From assembly GCA_021647685.1 (NCBI GenBank), contig JAKIUH010000252.1, positions 1 through 6,741 of the forward strand: a stretch of DNA of 6,741 nucleotides, written 5' to 3'. The position numbers and the translations under genes are program-made. The stretch is from Bacteroidales bacterium (lineage in GTDB: Bacteria > Bacteroidota > Bacteroidia > Bacteroidales > NBLH01). Positions 1 to 6,226 of the stretch are shown one piece after another (position 1 is the first letter of the stretch; every line of letters starts with the position of its first letter). The notes beneath the pieces are model-generated. The model was given only the letters and a program-made list of their open reading frames with translations, did no database searches and had not been told where the DNA came from.

Positions 1-83
1 ATGAAGTGAGTGTTAAGGATTTGGAGGCGTATGAAGGGTTGATTAAAGGTGTGTTGGAGAGATTGGTAGATAAAATGGCATAA
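1..83 (+). CDS. C-terminal fragment of an unrecognised protein
   Basis: The frame beginning at base 3 is open from the window edge to a TAA at 81-83 and gives 26 residues ending in ERLVDKMA. The tail is charged and looks helical (alternating Leu/Val/Ile with Glu/Lys), as is common at the C-terminus of a soluble protein. I do not recognise the family and the fragment is too short to assign one. Codons are rich in TTG, GTG, GAG and GGG, a style shared with the next gene but not with the peroxidase, hydroxylase, queA or truB genes. It is on the same strand as the PagP-like gene and ends 54 bases before its ATG, so the two may be co-transcribed. Calling it a gene end rests only on the open frame and a plausible stop. 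Confidence 0.4.
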   Translation, partial: EVSVKDLEAYEGLIKGVLERLVDKMA

Positions 84-92
84 GATAGTATT

Positions 93-121
93 TTGATTAT
101 ATTTAGAGTAAAAAATTTATA
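93..121 (+). promoter_or_regulatory. Weak sigma70-like promoter candidate upstream of the PagP-like gene
   Basis: TTGATT (93-98) and TTTATA (116-121) are separated by 17 bases, the usual sigma70 -35/-10 spacing. A start near 128 would leave a leader of only about 10 bases before the ATG at 138, which is short. AT-rich DNA yields such matches by chance. No clear Bacteroidota-type -7 element (TAnnTTTG) with a correctly spaced -33 TTTG is visible here. Confidence 0.2.
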
Positions 122-127
122 AAAATT

Positions 128-132
128 GGGGA
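128..132 (+). promoter_or_regulatory. Shine-Dalgarno-like site that decides the start at 138
   Basis: GGGGA lies five bases before ATG 138, a normal ribosome-binding distance. It favours ATG 138 over the in-frame TTG at 126, which would put the purine tract inside the gene and add four residues in front of the signal peptide. The other starts seen here (1229, 2436 and 6112 minus) have no such purine tract, as is typical of Bacteroidota. Confidence 0.45.
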
Positions 133-137
133 TAAAA

Positions 138-638
138 ATGAAATATATTATGGTGCTTTTAGTACCTTTTATGATGTATGCTACAGAGCAAAGAATGTTA
201 CTAAGTGGGTTTACTATGCACGAACATACGTATGACCGTTTTGGTGAAAAATATAATGCCGTTAATTATGGTGTGGGATATGAATATACTTTTTTTGAAA
301 AATACAGCGATATATATTTTGCTACGAATGTGTTACTTTTAAATGATTCTTTTGAAAATCCACAAGTGACTATTGGGTTAGGACATTATTATCGTTTTGA
401 TACAGGTCTCGTTGACACCGCTATAGGGCTCACTGGATTTTTCGGTATAAAAAAAATCTATACAGATGATGATAAAGGTAGAGGGGCTGGAAAGTACGGT
501 TTAACGGGAGGTTTTGGACCTGCTGTTAATTTTTACTATGAAGATGTAAGTGTGAATTTTGTGTATGTTCCAGGATTTAAGTATAAGGAAATAGATACAA
601 CAGGTTTTCTTTATCTTTATTTTGGATATAAATTTTAA
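138..638 (+). CDS. PagP-like lipid A acyltransferase (outer-membrane beta-barrel), putative
   Basis: The 166-residue product has a short signal peptide (residues 1-15, MKYIMVLLVPFMMYA, cleavage likely after MYA). The mature part alternates short aromatic-rich strands with turns and ends in Phe (YLYFGYKF), the signature of an outer-membrane beta-barrel. The pattern resembles PagP, which transfers palmitate from phospholipid to lipid A. His28 (or His30) lies in TMHEHTYDRFGEKYN, and Asp70-Ser71 in LNDSFENP followed by GLGHYY. PagP of E. coli uses His33, Asp76 and Ser77, and the His28-to-Asp70 spacing of 42 is close to its 43. The late segment FGPAV...FVYVPGFKY mimics the PagP stretch before its last strand. 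The mature chain of about 151 residues is slightly shorter than PagP's 161, apparently at the N-terminal helix. The barrel topology is well supported. The PagP assignment is from memory of the family, and another small barrel remains possible. Confidence 0.6.
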   Translation: MKYIMVLLVPFMMYATEQRMLLSGFTMHEHTYDRFGEKYNAVNYGVGYEYTFFEKYSDIYFATNVLLLNDSFENPQVTIGLGHYYRFDTGLVDTAIGLTGFFGIKKIYTDDDKGRGAGKYGLTGGFGPAVNFYYEDVSVNFVYVPGFKYKEIDTTGFLYLYFGYKF

Positions 639-901
639 ATACCGGAGTGGCAAAAAAATACAAGAAAAAATCAAAAACTAAGATAAAAATAATCGCTGAA
701 TAAATACTTGTTTTTAAGCGTTTTCTTTTTTTTTCTTTTAATGTTTTTTTTATTTTGATGTCTTCCGGTTCAATATTTTTTTCTGCTTCTTGCAATTTTA
801 AATCGGCTTAAAGATTAATTTTGGAATTATTTGGATAAAAATAAAAAACTTTCCTTGATATTATTTATTTTTGAGCAAAACTTATTTTTTCAATTTAGAT
901 A

Positions 902-940
902 AATCAAAATTTCGATAATTTGGCATTTTCAATTTTGATT
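902..940. repeat. 10-bp inverted repeat, 19-nt spacer
   Basis: AATCAAAATT (902-911) is the exact reverse complement of AATTTTGATT (931-940). The arms are almost entirely A/T, so a hairpin would be weak and chance occurrence in this composition is likely. It lies just upstream of the 945-960 palindrome. Confidence 0.3.
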
Positions 941-944
941 AAAG

Positions 945-960
945 GTAAATAATTATTTAC
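945..960. repeat. Perfect 16-bp palindrome, possible operator
   Basis: GTAAATAATTATTTAC reads the same on both strands with no spacer and no mismatch. Such symmetry suits a dimeric regulator, and the site lies 269 bases upstream of the peroxidase start. The centre is pure A/T, so it may be chance. No second copy was seen in the window. Confidence 0.3.
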
Positions 961-1228
961 TATATTATAGATATTATACATATTAAGAAAGCAAAACCCT
1001 ACATTATAAGTAAAAAAAAATGACAAATAGCTTTTAAAATTTAGTGTTTGTTTATAAAGTGCTTGATTTTTGATAAATTTTGAATTTTTTGGTGCAGCAA
1101 ATGCTGGCAGAACTTTAATAATTATAGAGTTGAAGTTTTGCCTTATGATTTTGTGCCGCTTATTGTCAATGTGTTATCAAGATAGTATTAACAATATCAA
1201 TAATTAATTAACTTAAATTTTTTGTACT

Positions 1229-2290
1229 ATGAGGAAATTAACTGTACTAATTACACTTTTAGCATTGTTCGCTTGGTCATGTTCTAATGGAGATAATTCA
1301 GATAAACCAAAAAATGAGGAAAATGCGAATACCGAAAATGAATTATTAACAAAGGCTAAAGTTTTTTTCAAAGTTTTACCCAAAACTGCCGAAAATCCGG
1401 ATAATAAAATTACCAATGAAAAAGTAAAATTGGGTAAAGTATTGTATTTCGACAAGCGCTTATCAAAAAATCAAACGCAAAGCTGTAATACTTGTCATAA
1501 CTTAGCCACCTATGGTGTAGATAATCTATCTACTTCACCCGGCGATAATGGTAAACCCGGAGTACGTAACTCACCAACAGTTTATAATTCTGCTTTGCAA
1601 TTCAGACAGTTTTGGGACGGACGCGAACCCGATGTAGAAGCGCAAGCCGGCGGACCGGTGCTAAATCCTGCTGAAATGGCTATGCCCGATGAAAAAATTG
1701 TTATCGATCGTCTTTTAAAAGCAGATATGTATCAGCAATTATTTAAAGCTGCTTTTCCGAATGAAGAGAACCCGGTTAACTTTGATAATCTGAAAAAAGC
1801 AATTGGTGCTTTTGAACGTACGCTTATTACTCCTACGCGCTTTGATGAGTTTTTGGCAGGCAAAGAGGATGCTTTAAATGAGCAGGAACAAAAAGGCTTG
1901 AAAACTTTTATGGAAGTTGGTTGTACTACTTGTCATATTGGTGAAAACTTGGGTGGTACTATGTATCAAAAATTTGGATTATTTGGTGATTATGCCGAAT
2001 TAACAAAGTCAAAAACCATTGATAACGGTCGCTATGATGTAAGCCAAAATGAAGCGGATAAATTTATGTTTAAAGTACCCATTTTGCGCAATATTGAAAA
2101 AACCTATCCTTATTTTCATGATGGTTCGGTTGCCGATTTAAATGAAGCGGTTAGAATTATGGCAAAATTAGAATTAAATAAAGATTTAAGCGATGAGCAA
2201 GTAAATGACATTGTTACTTTCTTAAAATCGCTTACGGCTGATATACCCGAAGATTGGAAAACGGAACCCGCTGAGCTTGCTCAAAAATAG
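1229..2290 (+). CDS. Di-haem cytochrome c peroxidase, lipoprotein (CCP/MauG family)
   Basis: The 353-residue product reduces periplasmic hydrogen peroxide to water using electrons from small cytochromes. Residues 1-17 form a signal peptide ending at Cys18 (FAWSC), followed by a polar Asn/Asp/Glu-rich linker to about residue 38. This suggests a lipid-anchored protein, although Ala at -3 and Trp at -2 are not ideal for a lipobox. Two haem sites are present: CNTCH (86-90) in the N-terminal domain and CTTCH (232-236) in the C-terminal domain. Family motifs include RNSPTVYN (113-120), FWDGR (128-132), VLRN-like VPILRN (283-288) and PYFHDGSV (294-301). By recalled alignment with Pseudomonas CCP, Met311 is the likely axial ligand of the C-terminal haem, and Asp106 stands where the N-terminal haem has its distal His. 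Length is normal. It is preceded by AT-rich DNA and followed by its own terminator, so it is probably a single-gene unit. Confidence 0.93.
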   Translation: MRKLTVLITLLALFAWSCSNGDNSDKPKNEENANTENELLTKAKVFFKVLPKTAENPDNKITNEKVKLGKVLYFDKRLSKNQTQSCNTCHNLATYGVDNLSTSPGDNGKPGVRNSPTVYNSALQFRQFWDGREPDVEAQAGGPVLNPAEMAMPDEKIVIDRLLKADMYQQLFKAAFPNEENPVNFDNLKKAIGAFERTLITPTRFDEFLAGKEDALNEQEQKGLKTFMEVGCTTCHIGENLGGTMYQKFGLFGDYAELTKSKTIDNGRYDVSQNEADKFMFKVPILRNIEKTYPYFHDGSVADLNEAVRIMAKLELNKDLSDEQVNDIVTFLKSLTADIPEDWKTEPAELAQK

Positions 2291-2314
2291 AAATTCATAC
2301 TTTTAAATATCCTT

Positions 2315-2343
2315 AAAACCGCAAACTATGTTTGCGGTTTTTT
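2315..2343 (+). terminator. Intrinsic terminator of the peroxidase gene
   Basis: A perfect 12-bp stem (AAAACCGCAAAC at 2315-2326, GTTTGCGGTTTT at 2330-2341) with a TAT loop runs into TTTT and further T-rich DNA. It starts 25 bases after the TAG of the peroxidase gene. The A-run on the left arm could also allow function on the minus strand, but no minus-strand gene ends here. It separates the peroxidase from the hydroxylase gene downstream. Confidence 0.88.
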
Positions 2344-2435
2344 AATTTTTACGGGTATATTCAACAATTAATAAAGCCTCCTTTAAAAATATTTCTTAAT
2401 TTTATGGCAAATATATTTATGCTAAATCTTTTAAT

Positions 2436-2843
2436 ATGATAAAATTTAAACTCAACGGCAAAAATATTGAATATACCGCTAATCCTACGCAAAATTTATT
2501 ACACTATTTGCGTAACGATTTAAAACTTACCGCAGTAAAAGACGGATGTTCGGGGCAAGGTGCATGTGGGGCTTGCACGGTAGAAATTAACGGAAAAGCA
2601 AAACTTGCTTGTTTAACAAAAATTGAATCACTGCAAAATGCCGAAATATTTACACCCGAAGGCTTTCCCGAATATGTTTTGGATACTATAGCCAAAGCAT
2701 TTGTTAATGAAGGTGCGGTGCAATGCGGCTTTTGCACGCCCGGATTTATTAGTCGCACAAAAGTTTTATTACAAGAAAATCCACAGCCGAGCATTGAAGA
2801 AGTAAAAAAAGCAATAAAACCCCATCTTTGCCGTTGTACATGA
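2436..2843 (+). CDS. Molybdenum hydroxylase, [2Fe-2S] N-terminal part (ends at an in-frame TGA)
   Basis: These 135 residues are the complete [2Fe-2S] module of the xanthine dehydrogenase family, which carries electrons from the molybdenum centre. The plant-type ferredoxin cluster uses Cys38, Cys44, Cys47 and Cys59 (C-x5-CGAC, then C). The helical second domain has QCGFC (96-100: Cys97, Cys100) and CRC (132-134). All eight cluster cysteines are present. Translation stops directly after CRCT, where relatives continue with Gly-Tyr, and the downstream bases in the same frame still read YKKIEKGILSAAKAI, a normal continuation. I therefore read this as the front part of one long protein and not a separate subunit gene. 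ATG 2436 fits the family start (MIKFKLNGK) and no Shine-Dalgarno is visible. If the stop is real, a free iron-sulphur subunit of nearly normal length could still be made. Confidence 0.85.
   Translation: MIKFKLNGKNIEYTANPTQNLLHYLRNDLKLTAVKDGCSGQGACGACTVEINGKAKLACLTKIESLQNAEIFTPEGFPEYVLDTIAKAFVNEGAVQCGFCTPGFISRTKVLLQENPQPSIEEVKKAIKPHLCRCT
2841..2843 (+). other. In-frame TGA replacing the glycine of CRCTGY
   Basis: The reading frame of 2436 runs without any other stop to 4974, giving 846 codons counting this one (codon 136). Single-chain relatives of this enzyme are about this long. The family residue at codon 136 is normally Gly, and GGA to TGA is one base change. No frameshift is involved. 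A nonsense mutation or base-call error is the simplest reading. Confidence 0.85.
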
Positions 2844-2903
2844 TATAAAAAAATTGAAAAAGGAATTTTATCGGCAGCCAAAGCAATCCGTAAACAAGAC
2901 AAA

Positions 2904-4976
2904 TTGGAATTACGGAAAACAAGTGGTAAAATTGGAGTTTCGCACACTAAATACCGAGCTTATGAAACTGCGATTGGTAAACGTAATTTTACCGATGATA
3001 TTTTTCTTGACGGGATGCTGTTTGCAGCCCTTAAATTTAGTGATTATCCCAAAGCAAAAGTTCTTAAAATTGACACTTCAGCTGCTGAAAGCCTAACAGG
3101 CGTACAGCGTATTTTTACGGCAAAAGATATTCCCGGAGCTAAAAAAATAGGTTTAATAATTCCTGATTGGTCAGTAATGATTGACCAAGGAGAAACCACA
3201 CATTATATTGGTGATGTAATTGCCGGAGTAGTTGCAGATAGTGAAGAAATAGCACGTAAAGCCGTTGAGCTAATACATGTTGAATACGAAGTATTCAAAC
3301 CCGTAACTGACCCTTTTGATGCCATGAATGGTGAGCGTGTTCATACTGAACGTCCCAATAATTTTGACACCACACAATTTACTATTGGCGATATTGAGGG
3401 TGCATTAAAAAAATCGAAATACCTTGTTCAAGGACATTATGAAACACAACGTATCGAACATGCTTTTTTAGAAAAAGAAAGTGCCGTAGCATTACCTTTT
3501 GATGACGGTATAAAGCTGTACAGTCAATCGCAAGGAGTGTATGAAGACCGCAGACAGATTGCCGAAATTTTAAATTTATCAGAGGAAAAGGTACAGGTAG
3601 AATTGGTACCTAACGGAGGCGGATTTGGTGGAAAAGAAGATTTGAGCATACAGGGACATACGGCTTTGTTTGCATTTTTATTACAAAAACCGGTAAAACT
3701 TACACTCACACGGGAAGAATCAATACGTTTACACCCCAAGCGTCATCCTATTTTTATGGATATAACGCTTGCCGCTGATGAGAACGGAAAACTAACTGCT
3801 TTAAAACTGCGTGCTGTGGGTGACACCGGTGCTTATGCATCCGTAGGCATAAAAGTTTTGGAACGTGTAGCAGGTCATGCTTCGGGTGCTTATTATATCC
3901 CCACAGTAGATATTGAAGCGAAAACCGTATATACCAATAATATTCCGTCAGGTGCAATGCGGGGTTTCGGAGCAAATCAAGTAGCATTTGCTTTGGAAAG
4001 TTGTATTGATGAAATTTGTGAACAAGCAGGTTTTGACCGCTGGAAGTTCCGTTATGACAATGCTTTAACCGATGGTTTAAGTACTTCAACAGGTCAAAAA
4101 TTGTATGGAGTAGGTGTGCGTGCCTGCCTTGAAGCGGTTAAAGATGATTTTTACAAAGCTAAATATGCCGGGCTGGCTTGTGCCATCAAAAACTCTGGCG
4201 TAGGAAACGGTATGATTGATGAATCGAAAGTAAAAATTAAAATTATTTCCGAAAAACATATTCAGTTGCATCACGGTTGGACAGAAATGGGGCAAGGAGT
4301 ACACAATATGGCACTGCAAACTCTTTGTGAAGAAACCGGTATTAATCCTGATTTTGTTGAAGTAGTGGTAGATACCGAAGCACAAATAAAAACCGGCATG
4401 ACCACCTCTTCAAGGGCAACGGCATTAGTAGGCTTGGCTGTTATTAATGCAGCTAAAAGTATGAAAGAAGATTTACGTAGTAAATCTTTATCGGCATTGA
4501 CAGGCAAAACATATTCAGGCGCTTATGTTTGTGACTGGACAACCAAACCCGGCAGTGATGTTGACGAACAAATAACACACTATTCTTATGGATATGCTGC
4601 GCAAGTGTGTATTTTAAATGAAAAAGGTAAGATTGAAAAAATGGTGGCTGCCCACGATGCAGGAAAAATTATGAACCCTATGCTTTTTGAAGGGCAAATT
4701 GAAGGAGGTGTACACATGGGTTTGGGTTATGCCTTACGCGAAAATCTTCCGATGAAAGAAGGTTATTTGGTACATGATAAGATGCGAAAACTTGGTGTTT
4801 TGCGTGCACATGAAACTCCTGAAATTGTAGTTAAAGGGGTTGAAGTAAAAGACCCTGTGGGACCCTACGGAGCAAAAGGTATCGGTGAAATAGGTTTAGT
4901 GCCTACTGCTGCGGCTGTTGCCAATGCATTTTATCGTTTTGATAAAAAAAGAAGGTACAAACTGCCTTTAAGCTGA
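2904..4976 (+). CDS. Molybdenum hydroxylase, molybdopterin-binding part (xanthine dehydrogenase type)
   Basis: This is the catalytic part of a xanthine dehydrogenase/aldehyde oxidase-type enzyme that hydroxylates purines or aldehydes with water at a molybdenum-molybdopterin centre. Numbered in the joined frame from 2436 (this segment starts at residue 157), it has the first xanthine dehydrogenase domain at about 170-290. The cofactor-binding domain carries GGGFGGKED (394-402), MRGFG with Arg509, GQG (619-621) and GAKGIGE ending in the likely catalytic Glu818. The sequence resembles the single-chain 2Fe-2S plus molybdenum family named selenium-dependent molybdenum hydroxylase 1 (TIGR03311, XdhA), though substrate is not certain. 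The TTG at 2904 is only a nominal start. The first ATG in frame is 3015, already inside the domain, so the protein probably began at 2436. The C-terminus ends at LPLS, several residues short of what I recall for relatives. No FAD subunit, XdhC-type maturation or selenium gene is in the window. Confidence 0.85.
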   Translation: MELRKTSGKIGVSHTKYRAYETAIGKRNFTDDIFLDGMLFAALKFSDYPKAKVLKIDTSAAESLTGVQRIFTAKDIPGAKKIGLIIPDWSVMIDQGETTHYIGDVIAGVVADSEEIARKAVELIHVEYEVFKPVTDPFDAMNGERVHTERPNNFDTTQFTIGDIEGALKKSKYLVQGHYETQRIEHAFLEKESAVALPFDDGIKLYSQSQGVYEDRRQIAEILNLSEEKVQVELVPNGGGFGGKEDLSIQGHTALFAFLLQKPVKLTLTREESIRLHPKRHPIFMDITLAADENGKLTALKLRAVGDTGAYASVGIKVLERVAGHASGAYYIPTVDIEAKTVYTNNIPSGAMRGFGANQVAFALESCIDEICEQAGFDRWKFRYDNALTDGLSTSTGQKLYGVGVRACLEAVKDDFYKAKYAGLACAIKNSGVGNGMIDESKVKIKIISEKHIQLHHGWTEMGQGVHNMALQTLCEETGINPDFVEVVVDTEAQIKTGMTTSSRATALVGLAVINAAKSMKEDLRSKSLSALTGKTYSGAYVCDWTTKPGSDVDEQITHYSYGYAAQVCILNEKGKIEKMVAAHDAGKIMNPMLFEGQIEGGVHMGLGYALRENLPMKEGYLVHDKMRKLGVLRAHETPEIVVKGVEVKDPVGPYGAKGIGEIGLVPTAAAVANAFYRFDKKRRYKLPLS

Positions 4977-5005
4977 GTTTTATTTGTTGATTTCAAAAAA
5001 TAAAA

Positions 5006-5044
5006 AAACGCTTGTAAGCTTTAAAATAAAGAATACAAGCGTTT
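5006..5044. terminator. Terminator hairpin between convergent genes
   Basis: AAACGCTTGTA (5006-5016) pairs exactly with TACAAGCGTTT (5034-5044). The 17-base loop can pair further (CTTT with AAAG). On the minus strand the stem is followed by a strong T-run (the complement of the A-runs at 4995-5008), making it a good terminator for queA. On the plus strand it is followed by TATATTTT, a weaker tract, so it may also end the hydroxylase transcript. It lies 29 bases after the TGA at 4976 and 18 bases past the queA stop. Confidence 0.8.
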
Positions 5045-5062
5045 ATATTTTCCAAAAAAAAC

Positions 5063-6112
5063 TTATAAAATCAGCATCGCATCACCATAGGTACCGAAAC
5101 GGTATCCTTCTTTCTTCGCTACTTCATAAGCTTCGAATAAAAAGTCATAGCCGGCAAAAGCAGCCGAAGTCATTACCAAAGTTGTTAAAGGTAAATGAAA
5201 ATTAGTTACCATACTTGTAGGCACACTAAATTCATAAGGCGGAAAAATAAATTTATTGGTCCAGCCTTTGAATGGTTTTAACTCACCTTGAGTAGATACT
5301 GAGCTTTCCAGAGTTCTGATAACCGTTGTTCCAACAGCACATACTTGTCTTCTGTGTGTTTTTGCTTTGTTTACCAAATCAACCGTTTCATCGGGAATAT
5401 AAATTTCTTCCGAATCCATTTTATGTTTGGTTAAATCTTCAACATCTACTCCCCTGAAATTTCCAAGCCCTGCATGAAGTGTGATGTACCCAAATTCAAC
5501 ACCTTTAATTTCAAGACGTTTCATTAATTGTTTACTAAAATGCATTCCTGCGGTTGGTGCAGCCACAGCACCAATATGTTTTGCAAAAATAGTTTGATAA
5601 CGCTCACTGTCTTCGGGCTCTACTTCACGCTCAATAAATTTAGGCAATGGAGTTTCTCCCAATTCATACAGTACTTTTTTAAATTCATCATAGGGTCCAT
5701 CGTATAAAAAGCGCAAAGTTCTTCCACGCGAAGTGGTATTGTCAATTACTTCGGCAACCAATAAATCGTTTTCTCCAAAATACAATTTATTTCCAATTCT
5801 GATTTTCCGTGCAGGATCCACCAAAACATCCCATAAACGTTGATCTTGATTCAATTCTCTAAGTAAGAATACTTCAATTTTGGCACCTGTTTTTTCTTTG
5901 TTTCCATATAATCGTGCAGGAAAAACTTTTGTATCATTAAACACAAAAACATCCTTATCGTCAAAATATTCAAGTATATCTTTAAAAATTTTGTGCTCAA
6001 TTTTACCGGTTTCTCTGTGTAAAACCATTAAGCGCGATTCATCTCTTTCCTTTGCCGGATGTGTGGCAATTAATTCTTTGGGCAGGTCAAATTTGAATTT
6101 TGACAATTTCAT
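5063..6112 (-). CDS. queA: S-adenosylmethionine:tRNA ribosyltransferase-isomerase QueA
   Basis: QueA transfers and isomerises the ribosyl part of S-adenosylmethionine onto the 7-aminomethyl-7-deazaguanine at tRNA position 34, forming epoxyqueuosine. It acts in the cytoplasm, after Tgt. The 349-residue product is full length. Visible family motifs are DESRLMVL (24-31), VFNDTKVFPARL (57-68), GETPLPKFI (152-160), GAVAAPTAGMHF (181-192), AVGTTVIRTLES (259-270), NFHLPLTTLVM (304-314) and the C-terminal YRFGTYGDAMLI (337-348). Two variants, GLGNFRG instead of the usual GxGTF and FIFPPY instead of PGY, are ones I associate with Bacteroidota. The start is ATG at 6112 with an A-rich, Shine-Dalgarno-free leader. 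It lies 114 bases downstream of truB on the same strand, probably in one transcript, and ends at the 5006-5044 hairpin. Confidence 0.97.
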   Translation of the reverse strand: MKLSKFKFDLPKELIATHPAKERDESRLMVLHRETGKIEHKIFKDILEYFDDKDVFVFNDTKVFPARLYGNKEKTGAKIEVFLLRELNQDQRLWDVLVDPARKIRIGNKLYFGENDLLVAEVIDNTTSRGRTLRFLYDGPYDEFKKVLYELGETPLPKFIEREVEPEDSERYQTIFAKHIGAVAAPTAGMHFSKQLMKRLEIKGVEFGYITLHAGLGNFRGVDVEDLTKHKMDSEEIYIPDETVDLVNKAKTHRRQVCAVGTTVIRTLESSVSTQGELKPFKGWTNKFIFPPYEFSVPTSMVTNFHLPLTTLVMTSAAFAGYDFLFEAYEVAKKEGYRFGTYGDAMLIL

Positions 6113-6226
6113 GATATTTTCTTTTTATTATTATTAATCACATCATGTAAGCTCCCTGAATAACTGACTTTTTACGGATAAACGCTAATCAGGTGTTGCA
6201 TGAGTATAAATTTAAATGTTTAACAA

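Larger units (their letters stand above)
639..1228. other. 590-bp AT-rich intergenic region without a convincing gene
   Basis: No plus-strand frame of useful length begins here. A minus-strand frame (795 to 577, TTG start) would give a 72-residue basic protein with one hydrophobic segment, but it depends on A-rich low-complexity DNA and overlaps the end of the PagP-like gene, so I do not call it. Visible structure is a 10-bp inverted repeat (902-911 with 931-940), a perfect 16-bp palindrome (945-960), and a short G+C-containing inverted repeat CAGCA-AA-TGCTG (1095-1106). TGATTTTG at 1146-1153 matches the Bacteroidota -7 consensus TAnnTTTG with one mismatch but lacks a well-spaced -33 TTTG, so the peroxidase promoter is not located. 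No terminator hairpin follows the stop at 638. Confidence 0.6.

Noticed and set aside
126..137. TTG at 126 as the start of the PagP-like gene.
   Set aside because: ATG 138 has a well-spaced GGGGA upstream and gives a clean signal peptide. The TTG would put that purine tract inside the coding region.
577..795. Minus-strand frame for a 72-residue basic protein with one hydrophobic segment.
   Set aside because: It starts at TTG without a ribosome-binding site, its Lys/Glu-rich part comes from A-rich low-complexity DNA, and its tail overlaps the PagP-like gene antisense. A real small membrane protein cannot be excluded, but support is weak.
2841..2880. Selenocysteine insertion at the in-frame TGA, prompted by the enzyme family's selenium link.
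   Set aside because: The residue replaced is Gly next to the cluster cysteines, not a catalytic Cys. Only a 6-bp A/U-only stem (AAAATT with AATTTT) follows, without a SECIS-like apical loop. The family's selenium is thought to be a labile cofactor and not Sec.
2504..2947. Minus-strand 147-residue frame antisense to the [2Fe-2S] domain, with further opposite-strand frames at 1213-1455, 3524-3739, 3754-4089, 4086-4385 and 4271-4507.
   Set aside because: They mirror genes with clear conserved motifs, have no recognisable domains and are explained as shadows.
2854..3096. Plus-strand 80-residue frame overlapping the start of the molybdopterin-binding part.
   Set aside because: It is out of frame with the conserved hydroxylase sequence and shows no domain of its own.
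4984..5205. Plus-strand 73-residue frame across the hairpin and the queA 3' end.
   Set aside because: It runs through a terminator and is antisense to conserved queA codons.
5880..6137. Plus-strand 85-residue frame antisense to the queA 5' end.
   Set aside because: QueA is conserved across this stretch, and the Ser/Leu-rich translation has no family features.
6113..6226. Possible small gene or regulatory RNA between truB and queA.
   Set aside because: Only a nine-codon frame and no stable hairpin are visible in these 114 bases.
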